Of a DNA stretch of 64,000 nucleotides, positions 24,301 through 34,548 are shown one piece after another. Position numbers and translations under genes: made by a program. The number at the start of each line of letters is the position of its first letter. Position 1 is the stretch's first letter. The stretch is from Xiphophorus maculatus (lineage: Eukaryota > Chordata > Actinopteri > Cyprinodontiformes > Poeciliidae): NCBI RefSeq assembly GCF_002775205.1, contig NC_036454.1, positions 15,272,882 to 15,336,881 of the forward strand, written 5' to 3'. The notes below the pieces were generated by a model. The model worked only from the letters and a program-made list of their open reading frames with translations. It searched no databases and was not told where the DNA came from.

Positions 24301-27300
24301 ACACGATAATCATTTATCGTTCTAATTCTTTTGTTTCTAGATTTTGTTTTGCACTTTTAAAACATGACCTCCTGGTTTTTTCATGTCAGAATAGGCATAA
24401 ATGTAATTTGTACTAATGTGGGTGCACAGAAAAGGGGTTTAGAAGTGTTTATGGGTGACTTTTTTTCCACAGTATTTTGCAGTTAATGTAAATTTTTCTA
24501 ATTTTATTGTAAAACTGTGACACTTTTTCAGAGAAAGATACACCCACTTTTTGAGTTGCCCTGACTTGAAGCAGGAGTTAGTTTCTCAGTGGCAGAAGGT
24601 GTTCAACAGCGTGCCAGACGACATGAGAGAGGATGAGGAGACCAAAGCGGAGCTTCATCTGAGGCTGGATGTAAGACTACATTAGAATATGCTGTACTGT
24701 GATGCAAAAGGAGCAAACAAATTAGGTGCCCGTCATTTAAAAAGGAATGCAAGAACCCTGAATGGATCCGATGTATATTCAGGAGCTGCAGGAACGCCTG
24801 TGGGACATTACCGACAAGCGTAAAGAAGAAGACCAGCAGGAGAGGTCAGCTTTCATGTGTGATGGATGGCTGGAGGAGCAATCAGCGTTGCTCATCAATC
24901 ACTACTCCATGATAATACAGGTAACTTTCTAAATGTATGTAACTGTTTGGTTTATGGTTTGATGTTACAGAAACGTTGAAATCCCAGCATTTCCTTGGTT
25001 GTGTCCTATAGGCAGAAATGAACCGTTTCCGTGAAACACTGTGTACCCTGGCGGTCTACTACTGGGGCATGCACAAGCATTTACCACTTAGGACATCTCC
25101 CAAAGATTTCAGTATCACACTGCTGAAAGAAACTGGAGCTGAAGATCAGGACAAAGATCAGGTTATGTAAGAACCTTAAATATACAGTGCCTTGCAAAAG
25201 CTCTGGAGCTTTTCCAAATTTTCCCAAGTTATAGCCAGAAACCTCACTGGATTTTATTAGGATGTCATGTCATTGACTGGCACAAGGTAATGTAAAATTA
25301 TGAAGTAAAGGCAAAATGCTACTGTAATTTTAAAAAAATCTGAAAAGTGTGGCATACGTTTGTATTCCACCCCCCATTACACCAACAAACCAGAGAAACA
25401 ACCAACATGCCCTGGTAACTCTGGCACTTGAATCTATTGACGAGAAAAAACATCAGCTGTGTTTTCCACACATCTGGTCCAAATCAACAAATTCAAATCT
25501 GCATGTGCTTTAATACCAGCAATGCAGACAACTTCAAGTTCCAGTCACCACACTGGAAGAAAAAGCAGGATTCGACACAGACATCCTTCATACTAAAGTT
25601 ATTGTGTTTCTCTATAGAGATATATCTTTTATTTATTTAACCTTGATTTACCCTGGTAGTCATTATCATTTAGATTAAGAGTCTTATTTTAAGGGAGACC
25701 TGGCAATAATAGGAGGCAGCATAAAACAAAACATTGGCAAACAGTACACACAAATCACATATATATATATATATATTTATATGAGGTGAGGCTTAAAACT
25801 GCTAAAACTCAGGAGTTCTGGGTAGAACATATTTACAGACAAAAATGTGATTGTTTAATTTCTTACAATATAAATTGTTTTCATTTCTATTGTAAGTTTT
25901 ATACCAAAAACATTGTAATATATATCGTTACTGCCACCTATCACAATAGATATGATCTTTTTTCCATATCACACATCCCTAGACCTAAATGTTATCGAAA
26001 ATCTGTGTTGAGACCAAAATTGCTTTTTACAGATTCTCTGTTCAAAGAAAAACAACTTTTCCACCCACCTCATTATTATATGTATTTTTTCCTGATCTGC
26101 CCCATAAAATCTAATTAAAATGCATTGAATAATGAAGCTGTCACAACACAAAGTCTAAAAAACATTTAAAGAGTATCAGTACTTTTGTACTGCATTGATA
26201 TTAGTCTAGTTATTGAAATGAACATAAGTCAGTAAATGTGATGGAAAGTTACTAAAGGCTAATGAAAATTGCTTAAAAATGTGTTTTGTTAGTACGGAGC
26301 CATTGAGCAGTGGTGTGAAGGAACAGGCAAGCGAAAAAAACCTGCCGTAAGTAGAAGTACATCAGTTGTCCTCTGATAAGCCTGTTGATGCTCACCTAAA
26401 CACTTCGAAGTATATATGGTGATAATACTCTAAAGTAAGACATTCTTAAGACATTCTGTACACCTGATTGTTCTCTACTTTTGTTAGACCCGCTGACTCC
26501 ACGAAGTCTTCCTCTAAGATGATAGACAATGTAAATGTTACTTTTAGTGTTCTACTTTATTCTGATCCATAAGCGCAGCAGATACTGATTCTTTTTGTTG
26601 TTTCTTCAAGTTATTTCGGGGGAAACTTGTAAGTGACTATGAAGAGGCTCTTCAAGCTACTCAAACTATCAAGGATATGGTAATGTTAATTTTTGTTAGC
26701 TTGAAGAGTATTATAAATGTTCTCTACACATTATATTACCTACTATTTTGCTGTAGTGACTCTTGCTGGTCTTTCAATTGTGCAGGTGTCAGTAGAATTC
26801 CAGCAGAAAGATGCAGAAGTGCCAGAAGAGACCGTAGAAGAAAAAGAGACCGTATCAAAGAAGACTAGTCCAAAAAGTTCTAAAAAGGAAAAGCAGTCAC
26901 AAAAAAAGCATTCAGGCATGATACTGAACAACTTTTAGCAAATATATGTACTGTAATTGTCTAATTTCTTTTTTTTAAATCAACCCTCCTGTATAATCTT
27001 TTACTTTCCATAGCAATACCTCCACCAGCAGTGGAGATTCCATCCCCAAAACCTCCAGAAAAAACTCAAGAACAAGAAGTTAGAGAGAAAATATATAAAG
27101 AACTTACAACTTCTGTGACTCATGAGGGTATGTACATGTACACTATCTGTCCCACTAACATATAGCCAAGTATTTATATTATCATGCAGTGGGTTGTTTT
27201 AATGTCTGTTACTGTATGCAGTTATTTTTATGCACAGAGATAACATTGTATTTAGTACTTTATTAGTCAGTGTTTAGCTGGGTATTTGTCCTGTTTCTGT

Positions 27301-30300
27301 GTGTGTTTTGTAGAAAATTCAATAAAGGTTCGTCTTGAGCTGGTGAAAGATTGCGGCCTGGCGATGGTCAACGCCCTGGAAGACAGAGTGCATGAGACTT
27401 TTAGCAAACTGGAGAAGCAGTTTGAATCATGCTATCTGTCCGAAATGAAGTGGTATGATTATATAAACATCTGTTCCCCTCATGGTTTGGTGTGGTTTGA
27501 CCATATGTGTGTATGTACAGCCCTTTACATCTTGTGATTTACAAATGCATTCATACCTCTTGAAATTCTCCCTATTTTGTCACATTACAATCACAAAGTA
27601 GATTACAGTCAGTAGTGTAAACCTGATTTGAATATTTTTGGTTGTAGTGAAACATATTTGTATTCTTAAACAGTGTAAAGGGGGTTTGAACTTCTGTATT
27701 TGACCTGTTAGAAAAATAATAGTTTTTTTTAGCTGTTTGATGTAACTCATAATGCCCCACAATGCTTAACAAATGTCTGTCATTTGTTTATGGAACTTTA
27801 GAAAATAATTTCGGTTAAATCCATTTATGTTGGACATGTTTTTTTTTTTACCCCTCCAGGGTTTTTTTTGTGGACTCTAGTATCCCTTATAGTAGGCTGA
27901 CAGGAGAGGGGGAAAGACACACGGCAAACATCATCGGGTCTGGGAGTCAAACCCGCGACAGCCGCGTCGAGGACTCAAGGCCTCCAAACATGGGTCGCGC
28001 TATCCCCTATGCCGCCACGGCACGCCCTTGAACATGTATTTTAATAGAACTGTATTTGTTGATCATTTTCAAAACCATACTTTTTTATTTTTTTGTCCGT
28101 GTGGGCGCGCTGTAGATATAGATAAAAGCTGACTCAGACATGGTCCAGTCAGAGTCCTGACCTAAATACAGTAAAATGCGATATATGGCATGATTTGAAA
28201 ATTGATATTCAGAGATGGTCTCCATCCAATCTGACTCAGCCTTAACTATCGTGCAGTGGAGGATGAGCAAAAGATGCTCAGCCTCTTCAGAGCAGCAGGT
28301 AGAGATATACCCAAAAGACCTGCTGCAATTCTGATCGAGCATAAATGCACGCCACTATTCACTACTTTGTGCTTGTCTATTCCATAAAATCCCATTAAAG
28401 TGCAATGAATATTGTGGTTGTAATAAAATGGGAAAATATTTAGGGGTCTTAAATGCGGCAAGGTATTTTAAACATGTATTGTGTACAGAATGTTTTAAGT
28501 TTTCTGTTTCCAGTATCGATCAACTTGGAGAAGTGGTTCGCTACCACATAGAGGCTTCCAGTAAGCTGCAGTACGAGCTGGTGATGGTTTGTAAAGCCTT
28601 TCATTGAATCTTTTTAGTATGTTTGGGTGCTTTTATTGTAAAATCTGAGAACAGTTTTTACGTTCTGTACTTTAGGAAGATCGTGAGTTCTATTTGAATG
28701 GAGATTGTCTGTTGGTTTCGGGTGTGGTTTTTCCACCGCGTCCCCCTTCCATGGAGAAACCAAATCGGTCCATACTCACGGTGGCTCAGTTGGAATCACT
28801 CTTCAATCATCTGTTCAACATGGCTCCATCAGGTTTATGTGTACACCAGAGACTAATTGGACTGTTACTAAGTTTACTGTTCTTCCCACTAATGGCCCAT
28901 AATTTCTTCTCCCTTCTTTCTGTCTTTTAGGCTTTATGTCCAGCTCTGACTTCTTTTACTTTTTCCAAGATTTGGTCTCTAACAGCACAGGCAGGAGCAT
29001 TGTACCTGAGGCCTGGACAGATATGATTGAAATGCAGGTATTCAGCAGGTTCGAGGCTCTCAGTGACCAGAGTAGAGGTGGTCTTCTTGAATTTTATGTT
29101 TCTGATATCCGTTCATTTGTAATGTTTTATTTTTTTAAAGTGTAGCAGTGTTTCATTTTTTTTTTTGAAGTGTAGCAGTGAATACAGCGTAATTTATTTT
29201 TTTGAATGAGCAGTAAATGCCATGTCCTGTCTCTTGCTTTCAGCTGTTAGAGATTAATACTTTGCTAACTGATGAATTTGAGCTGATCGACTGGCGGCGC
29301 TTTCTGCTCAGCGCTACTCTCCCGTGGCCGCTTCCCTCTCTGTCACAGCTGCTGTATTTGTTGAAACAGTTTAAGGAAGCAGATACTGATAACACTGGAT
29401 ATATAAACGAGGACCAGTACCTACAGGTTAGGATCTATCCTGAACCCAGATTTCACACTAATTTGAACTATGTGTGTGTGACTTATAACATGTCCAACCC
29501 TGTTCTGTTTGTTTGTGAGAAAAATAAACATATAATGTATAGATACAAGCGGTCACAGAAATTAGTTTCATGGATTGGTTGATCAGCTTTTCTTTTTCCT
29601 TCTTAACAGGTAGAGTTGTGGTTTCCTGGTCAGAGTGTCCAGAAAGTTCCTGAGGATCCTTTAGAGCCTCTCCCCTACGACCGTTCAGCCAACCTGCAGA
29701 AGGTAACAGGCTAGAGTTTAACTTCTTTATTTCTAATCTAAAAAGAAACTTGATTTGTCCACACCATAAACTTGAATTATTTTTCAGTTGAATTTTACGT
29801 GACAGAGCAACCCATAATTGTGAAAGGGAAAAAACATAATGCATGGTTTTAATTTAAAATTAACAATATCAAAAGTGTGTCACAAAAAAATCCAGTACAG
29901 TTAATTTCCCTCAGAAGTTCCTCAGTTAGTAGGTATATTTCACCTGTGTGTAATCTCACTTCATATATAAAAGATTGGTAAATGTTTGCAAATGTTTGTT
30001 GAATAAAAGCCAAAAAATGTGCTGTTTACAGTTCATCACACACCATGTCAGAGGACACAGAAAACATGGGAAAAGGTGTGCCGGTCAGATGAAACCGGAA
30101 TAAAACCTTTTAGCCAAACATAATCTATAGTAGAAATGTGGCCATGGTGGCGGCAGTATCATTATGAGTAGATACATAGATTTTTCACAGGTGTTCTCCA
30201 TCCAGTATCATTGAGAATGTGAAAATGTTCTAGAGGTATGGATACATTTGCAAGGGAGCCTAAGTAATTTAACCTTTGCAGTTTTTACATTCTACTATTT

Positions 30301-32021
30301 TTGATTACACAAAGATGGTGGAACTTTTGTTTTGTCTTACGTTTACATTTCAAATTAACACACCTGCGAAAGACTGAAATAATTATTAATTGATACTTGT
30401 ATCAATTTGTTTCTGTTGTAGTTCTTTTTCCAGATGTTTGCAGACCATTCCTCCTCTCCCCCTCTGCTGGATTATGTGTCCATGCTGCAGTACTTTGCAG
30501 CCAACCCAAACCCCAAACAGGGCTTTATCAGAGCACTTAGTGTAGTGTTGGGGAAACATCTCCAGCAGCCATTACTGAGCCTTCTCGTAAATGTGAGTAT
30601 ATAAAAAGCAAAGTGAGTCAAATCAAACCCAGATGTACTGTTGTGCTATATTTCTGTATTTGTTAGATTATTTTATATGAGCCAAAAATAATTACAGAGA
30701 CACGCACATTTCTTAAATTGACATAAAGGTTTTTTTTAATACAGTCTCTGCCTGGCACGGAAGAAACCACAGAGCCCACATCCTTCAAGTTCACTGAAGA
30801 CTACAAAGAGGAGGATGCTCTGTTTTCATCTTGCAGTTTTTTTAAGGACGAGGAAGTTTCCATTTCTGCTCTACTTAACGTCATCTGCCACAAACTCATC
30901 AAGATGGGGGGTATTTCCCTTCCTCCAGGGAGCATGAGTTATGAACAACACAAACAGGTATTTAGGAATTTCAATTGAACAAATTACTAATATTTAGGTT
31001 GGGAGGAAAATGTGTTCCACTATATTGTGGAGCACACAATTCATGTTACATTCTGTTAAATCTGTAATAATGACGAATTACCCAGAGAGCAACGGTAGAC
31101 CTCATTTAGCATCTCCAGTTCAATTTAAGCTTCATTTAACCAAAGCTCTTCAGAAGTGTTACACAACACACATAACACCAGATTGGATTTAATAACTAAA
31201 TATAAGTATTGTGGTTATAAAATGAATGTGTAAAGAATTTAGCCTAGTCCTAATTTAGAAGGTAACAACGGAGAGAGAATGAATTGTTAATGAAGCAGGC
31301 AGGTCTTTTGTGCTCGGCTGTTTTAGTAGGTTTGTCATCAATCTAAAACCTAAAAATGCATTGCCCTGCATCATGATAATATCATAGAGACTCTTCAGGC
31401 TGGCTTCAACAATAATTTATTGAGTTCTGTGTAAGAAAAGCAGAGATAAAAGGTTGAATTTCAGGGATACACCAATTCTATTCCCATAGTTCATCCAATA
31501 TGCTTGGATTTTTGGTTAGAATCAGACACATTGAGAAGATACTGATTACTTTGGAGCCTCTTACGGTCCATTTTGGCAAGTATTCAAGGCAAAAATGGTC
31601 ACTAGGAATTGTTTGTCTTTATTTTTATTACTGACGTTTTCTGACCTGCTAATTAATCTTTTTGTCTCTGCTGTCTGTTTAGAATCTTGAGAATGTGTAC
31701 ATTGAGATGGGATATGAGTGCACTGAATCAGTCCCATTCTCTGTTATTTATAAGCATCCATACACCCACATGCTGATGGAAACTTCAACAAACTTCCAGC
31801 TCATTGTAAGTTTTTGCAAATTTTTAAGTATGCTCATTGATCTTCTTATTCCTATCTCACCCAACATTTAGTTGCACTATTTGCATTATATGCATTATAT
31901 GTATTTATCCTGCCCCCACCTTGTTTGCAAATCATTATTATTTTAACCAATAATACCAATACTAATGTTTTAACTGTCTTTCCTTCAGAATATTCTGAAT
32001 ACTACTGTCCCATCTGGATGA
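12311..32021 (+). CDS. spef2: Sperm flagellar protein 2 (central-pair apparatus), complete, 40 exons
   Basis: Axonemal protein of the central-pair C1b region, needed for sperm tails and ciliary motility. Exons: 12311-12368, 12642-12744, 13851-14082, 14268-14432, 14563-14685, 14814-14890, 14983-15205, 15344-15532, 16382-16569, 17844-18015, 18144-18462, 18576-18649, 18782-18848, 19177-19217, 19463-19557, 19900-20147, 20250-20289, 20452-20606, 20828-20920, 22673-22780, 22892-23007, 23348-23475, 24532-24670, 24783-24920, 25012-25166, 26293-26346, 26488-26530, 26611-26679, 26786-26915, 27014-27127, 27314-27452, 28514-28586, 28676-28832, 28931-29037, 29244-29426, 29610-29702, 30422-30592, 30745-30957, 31683-31805, 31989-32021. 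Phases agree at every junction, giving about 1715 residues (human about 1822). It starts MSDILCSWLNREL, with an N-terminal calponin-homology-like domain through exon 3. A charged coiled-coil region fills exons 4-9. An adenylate-kinase-like P-loop (GKASSGKTT) is in exon 11 and WILDGFP is in exon 16. An EF-hand-like loop (DTDNTGYINEDQ) is in exon 35, with Q rather than E at position 12. Alternative small exons are possible. Confidence 0.95.
12984..13161 (+). repeat. 93-base-offset tandem duplication in spef2 intron 2
   Basis: The 85 bases at 12984-13068 recur at 13077-13161 with essentially no difference, separated by a TACATA-rich spacer. The near identity implies a recent duplication. Confidence 0.85.
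13242..13275. repeat. Perfect inverted repeat in spef2 intron 2
   Basis: AGCTCTACTGGGGC (13242-13255), loop AGCTGA, then GCCCCAGTAGAGCT (13262-13275). A 14-base perfect stem that would fold in DNA or pre-mRNA. Confidence 0.85.
15566..15968. mobile_element. Long palindromic MITE, copy 1 (spef2 intron 8)
   Basis: Begins CACTGCAAAAACAAAATCTT and ends TTTTGTGGTTTTGCAGTG. The two halves are inverted copies over nearly the whole length, including CACTGGCAGAT and ATCTGCCAGTG near the centre. The same family is at 38290-38641 and, in part, at about 56519-56753. No coding capacity. Confidence 0.82.
16175..16250 (+). repeat. Dispersed LINE/SINE 3'-tail-like fragment
   Basis: TGTAAAGCACTTTGAAATGC followed by TGCTGAAATGTGCTATACAAATAAA. 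It is a close relative of the block at 3180-3265 and lies in spef2 intron 8. Confidence 0.5.
16621..16953. mobile_element. hAT-type MITE in spef2 intron 9
   Basis: Starts TAGTGGTGCACTAAT and ends AGTACACTCCTA. Internal sequence (reverse-complement CCCCGATTTTCTTA) matches the nested copy at 21470. Flanks are ATTGTCAG (16613-16620) and ACTGTCAG (16954-16961), an 8-base duplication with one change. It is older than the nested copy to judge by its TIR decay. Confidence 0.8.
18291..18464 (+). repeat. Tandem duplication of the P-loop segment inside spef2 exon 11
   Basis: Two related segments, 18291-18365 and 18389-18464, encode FSIKSCIKGKVCQCKSKCM and FRIKACVLGKASSGKTTCL, each followed by AKIAEG. 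Only the second keeps a Walker A motif (GxxxxGKT). The 19-base end GGCCAAGATTGCTGAAGGT is identical in both. Human SPEF2 as I recall it has a single copy here. Confidence 0.85.
18875..19090. mobile_element. Tc1/mariner-like element fragment
   Basis: Contains CTTGCAAAACTATTCATGCC, and further on AATGTATCTCATTGGTATTTATGTGATGGACC-like text. This matches the decayed terminus of a non-autonomous Tc1-like family widespread in fish. It lies in spef2 intron 13. Confidence 0.5.
19620..19790 (+). repeat. Degenerate SINE-like repeat
   Basis: GTGGTTCAGTGGGTAGTTGT followed by GTTTTCAGTTCCAGC resembles a worn tRNA-like head, and AAAGCACTGTGAGC resembles a fish SINE tail. It lies in a spef2 intron. Assignment is tentative. 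Confidence 0.4.
20291..20365 (+). repeat. Short minisatellite in a spef2 intron
   Basis: About three units of a CAGGTAGTACAGCGTTACA-like repeat of about 22 bases, directly after the small exon 20250-20289. Each unit holds AG/GT dinucleotides that mimic splice sites. Using them would break the frame, so they were not used in the gene model. Confidence 0.7.
21054..21140 (+). pseudogene. Probable decayed duplicate of a spef2 linker exon
   Basis: Begins after an acceptor (CCCTTATTAG) like those of the exons at 20828 and 22673. It is open in the compatible phase (VTGFHAGEDGVLDFIPRRKS then SSIFKAK). Where its donor should be, a 1.4 kb repeat has been inserted. It is the middle member of three exon copies and was left out of the spef2 model. 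Splicing to a cryptic site cannot be excluded. Confidence 0.6.
21130..22505 (-). mobile_element. Unclassified fish interspersed repeat (about 1.4 kb) inserted in spef2
   Basis: The left end, read on the minus strand, is a retroposon-like tail (GGTGCTATATATAAATAAAT followed by TTGCC repeats). The right end is near 22505, where sequence matching the other exon-copy flanks resumes. It contains a nested hAT-type MITE. No open reading frame of useful length survives. I recognise the sequence as a common fish repeat type but cannot name the family. Confidence 0.55.
21470..21797. mobile_element. hAT-type MITE nested in the 1.4 kb repeat
   Basis: Terminal inverted repeats TAGGGGTGCACCAAT and ATTGGTGCATCCCTA differ at one base. 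They are flanked by the perfect 8-base target duplication ATAGCAAT (21462-21469 and 21798-21805). An 8-base duplication and TAGGG-type ends are typical of the hAT superfamily. At 328 bases without a transposase it is non-autonomous. Confidence 0.88.
23645..24340. mobile_element. Degenerate hAT-like repeat in a spef2 intron
   Basis: Left end TAGAGGTGCAACTAATGATT is a hAT-like terminus, and the right end has a rough inverted match (GATAATCATTTATCGTTCTA). The interior is AT-rich and decayed. No clear target duplication was found and the ends are approximate. Confidence 0.45.
25183..26200. mobile_element. Decayed Tc1/mariner-like element in a spef2 intron
   Basis: Left part has CAGTGCCTTGCAAAAGCTCT and a CTGAAAAGTGTGGCATACGT block. 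The right part, near 26100-26190, repeats the family end with CATAAAATCTAATTAAAATG. An (AT)n run at about 25758 interrupts it. No usable transposase frame was seen. Confidence 0.45.
26916..26917 (+). other. Non-canonical GC 5' splice site in spef2
   Basis: The exon ending at 26915 is followed by GCATGA, and the next exon begins after a good acceptor (CTTTCCATAG, exon at 27014). Joining CAG|GC to the AG keeps phase 1 and gives HSAIPPP. No in-frame GT donor was seen nearby, so this is read as one of the rare GC-AG introns. Confidence 0.65.
27535..28475. mobile_element. Decayed Tc1/mariner-like element carrying a nested SINE
   Basis: The outer ends are roughly inverted: CATTCATACCTCTTGAAATT with TTTTGTCACATTACAATCAC on the left, and GGTTGTAATAAAATGGGAAA with ATTTAGGGGTCTTAAATGC on the right. 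Interior text near 28140-28230 (GTCCTGACCTAAATACAG, TCTCCATCCAATCTGACTC) is typical of worn Tc1-like transposase DNA. The SINE at about 27841-28027 splits it, so the SINE is younger. Confidence 0.6.
27841..28027 (-). mobile_element. tRNA-derived SINE, minus orientation, nested in a Tc1-like copy
   Basis: Same family as the element at 1376. On the minus strand it shows GGGCGTGCCGTGGCGGCATA, the CTCGACGCGGC region and a B-box-like GGTTTGACTCC. It ends in an A-rich tail seen as T runs on the plus strand. Short flanking similarity (GGACATGT and GAACATGT) may be the target duplication. Confidence 0.78.
29790..30360. mobile_element. Decayed Tc1/mariner-like element in a spef2 intron
   Basis: ACAGAGCAACCCATAATTGT at the left and the interior phrase ATGGTGGCGGCAGTATCATT are recognisable remnants of fish Tc1-like elements. 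GGTATGGATACATTTGCAAG marks the right end. No intact frame. Confidence 0.5.
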
Positions 32022-32065
32022 AAAGGAATTTTAACCGTTTTTGTTTAATCTTTACTTTGTTGTTA

Positions 32066-32071
32066 AATAAA
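32066..32071 (+). terminator. Polyadenylation signal of spef2
   Basis: AATAAA 45 bases after the spef2 stop codon, implying a very short 3' UTR. Confidence 0.6.
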
Positions 32072-33573
32072 CAGACAATGCAACCATACCTGCACTGACT
32101 GAAGTGGTTTAAACTGAACTGAAATTTGGGATTGCATTATGTTTGAAACAACAATCACCTCAGTGATGGCAGGAACGACCTCCTTAACTTGCCTTTTCTC
32201 TTCGTCAAGCACTCCTGCAGTTTTTCTGAGTGACTTGCTTTTCTAATGGCCTGCCTAACACAAGCAGCATCATTTGTGCTTACAATGAGAGCATTGCCCA
32301 GGATAACCTGCTTGTCAAGCTTCACTGGCTACAACCAACCAAAGCACATTCAACACCTAACAGAGTTCATTCTGCAGAACTCCCTATTCGTTTATGTAAC
32401 ATCGGTTTATATGACATTTACCTATTTGTTCATGGTTGACTCCCAAGGAGAAGGACTTTGTGTTTTTTAAGAAGGTAGTAAAGAATATGTTTGTCTGCTT
32501 TTTGAAGGTATTTTGTGTCTTTTTGGAAAAGTCTTCTAAACTTTTTCAAACTTTTTTTTTGAAAAAGTGTGATTAAACCAACTGAGAAGAAAACAAGAGA
32601 AACAAGTCACTGTGTGTTTGTTTAAACATTCACTATAATTTTAACAGCTCATCTTTGCTGCCATTTTCATCTTTTTTTTTTGTCCTCTGCTTTAATGGGT
32701 TTATTACATTTACATGTCTGCAAAAGCAGTAACTCTGCTCTGTGCTGTAGAAAACAGATCTATGTAAAATTATGTGATCCCTTACAGACTTCTTTGGTTT
32801 TTGATTTTTGTAAAACGTAAGTGTTTTATTTTCATTTCTCCTCATCCCAGTTTATTCACTCACTTCAGGTATTTGATTTTGTTTGGATTTGTTTTCTTTT
32901 TGTATGATTTTATTCTAGTTCATTCCTCCTGTTAGCTTAGATTCCTATTCAAGGCATAGAATTTATTTTGTTAGAATTTCTGTTTTGGTTTCCCTCTTGT
33001 GTCATCCTTATTTCACTCAGTCTGCCATTCACTCCCCTTCCCCAGCTGCTGATTATTTACCTCATCACCGCTCCCTTCCCAGCTGCAGTAAGTTTCCCTA
33101 ATGACTCCCTACTCTGTATATTTACCTTCCAGACTCATTGCTCTCCACTGGTTCCCTCTGTTAACCTGCTTCTCTCTGTTGCACCTTCTTACCCTCCAGC
33201 CATATCTCTAGTTGCCCACTGGTCCTCAGTTCAGTTTTGTTATTTCATTTTTTAAAGAAAGTATTTCCTCCAGCTCTCTGCACTTGGGTTCTCCTTTAAA
33301 CTTGCATCATGACAAATATGTCAATGACTTTGCATCATGGCAGGATGTGTCTGTAAAAAGTTTTAACCGACTTCATATCGTCTGGCAGTAAACATACCTC
33401 TTTAATTTTTCACAAGTTGATTTTTATTTCTCTTTGTTCTCTTAATAAACATATTTTGTGTTGAATCAGATTATCTGTTTCTGATAGTGAAAACTATTTG
33501 ATCTGAAAGACCTGACTGTGACATAAAAGGCAGAGGAAAAAAATATTTTTGCAAAATTTCTAATAGGCATACA
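32072..33573. other. Intergenic DNA after spef2; possible old LTR-type repeat
   Basis: No gene recognised. A pyrimidine-rich stretch at about 32880-33312 ends CTGCACTTGGG...CATGACA. This resembles the 3' end of fish Gypsy-type LTRs. If that is right it is an old, partial, non-functional LTR remnant, and I could not find its matching start. The rest is AT-rich and unremarkable. Confidence 0.3.
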
Positions 33574-33819
33574 ATGAGGGCTTTGGGAACCCTTCTCCCC
33601 CCTTTCACTACACCCATGATCTATTTCCCTGCCTTTTCTCTGTTTCTCCCTGGCCTTCTCATTGTCTGGTTTTCAACAATACGGAGCAACGCGCACGGGA
33701 CAAGTACACACAGAGAAGTTCTTGGAAATTTCTTGAAAAATAAGGAAATAAAAGTACCTCAGAGTTGGACCTATTCCATGTTTCTGCAAGAAAACCCCCA
33801 TCTTGGATGCATTCTATGA
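33574..33819 (+). other. Orphan open reading frame, 81 codons, unrecognised
   Basis: Starts MRALGTLLPPFTTPMIYFPA, has a hydrophobic stretch (FSLFLPGLLIVWF), then a polar tail ending LQENPHLGCIL. I do not recognise a family, and no splice-linked exons were found. It could be chance or a piece of a lost gene between spef2 and the UGT remnant. Confidence 0.2.
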
Positions 33820-33889
33820 TAAGATATACAAATTACAAGTTTAACAGGGTTTAACCCTCCCGACCCCATTAGGGACTAAGGGTGAATAG

Positions 33890-33910
33890 AAAATGGATGG
33901 ATGGATGGAA
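33890..33910. repeat. (ATGG)n microsatellite
   Basis: About five units of TGGA/ATGG next to the phrase AGGGTGAATAGAAAATGGAT, a common fish repeat end. Confidence 0.7.
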
Positions 33911-34042
33911 GTTTAACAGGTGCATTTATTTTTTTTTTAGCTTAGTCTCTTTTGTTTTCTGTTTGTGCTGTTTTCATTGATTTGTTTCGGAGTTTGACGA
34001 AAAGACTTGAGCTACATACCAGCACATGCTGCTAATAACAGC

Positions 34043-34371
34043 ATGGGTATTGCTTTTTGGATGATCTTTCTTCTGGCTCTTCCTCTGCTTCACTTTGCCA
34101 ACATCCTAACGGTCTGTCTGATTGGTGAGTATAACTTGAAGATCTCTTTAAACAATTTTGTATCGCTTAGCAAACTTTTGATATCGCGCTGACATAATTT
34201 GTTGAGGTAGCTTATAAAAATATTACATGTGCATTTTTTATTTTCTGCCTTGTAGGAGGAAGTCGCTTCTTGTTGATGGATGAAATTTCTCATACCTTGC
34301 ACCAGCAAGGTCATGAGGTTCGCATGGTCTTGCAACTTAGTAACCCAGTTATTAGAGATATTTACATTTAA
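34043..34371 (+). pseudogene. UDP-glycosyltransferase 3 (UGT3-like) 5' remnant
   Basis: The first piece (34043-34124) encodes MGIAFWMIFLLALPLLHFAN and then ILTVCLI, a signal peptide followed by a UGT-like beta strand. A good donor (ATTG|GTGAGT) leads to an acceptor (CTTGTAG) and a second piece from 34256. That piece encodes GGSRFLLMDEISHTLHQQGH and EVRMV, and terminates at 34371. Human UGT3A1 reads GGSHYLLLDRVSQILQEHGH at this point. The rest of the glycosyltransferase (nucleotide-sugar signature, C-terminal membrane helix) is not found before pdxp begins. It is therefore probably a relic of a ugt3 gene. Human UGT3A1/2 also lie close to SPEF2. Confidence 0.62.
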
Positions 34372-34548
34372 ACATACAGAACCTTTCTGGAGCGACAAAC
34401 ACAGCAACAGTTTTTACTGGAAAGTTATTTTGTAATAATTTTGAGGATTTATCATGCAGCCCTTGCTCTAGACTTCTGAACCTTTTTAGCTCATTTAGAG
34501 AAATTTTATTTTCCAAGGATTTAAAGCCTTCTGACACATTCATCTGTG

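Noticed and set aside
29038-29078. Longer version of the spef2 exon ending at a GTGGTC donor
   Set aside because: The shorter end at 29037 keeps phase and aligns better with human SPEF2 (EMQLLEINTLL against DLQELASLL).
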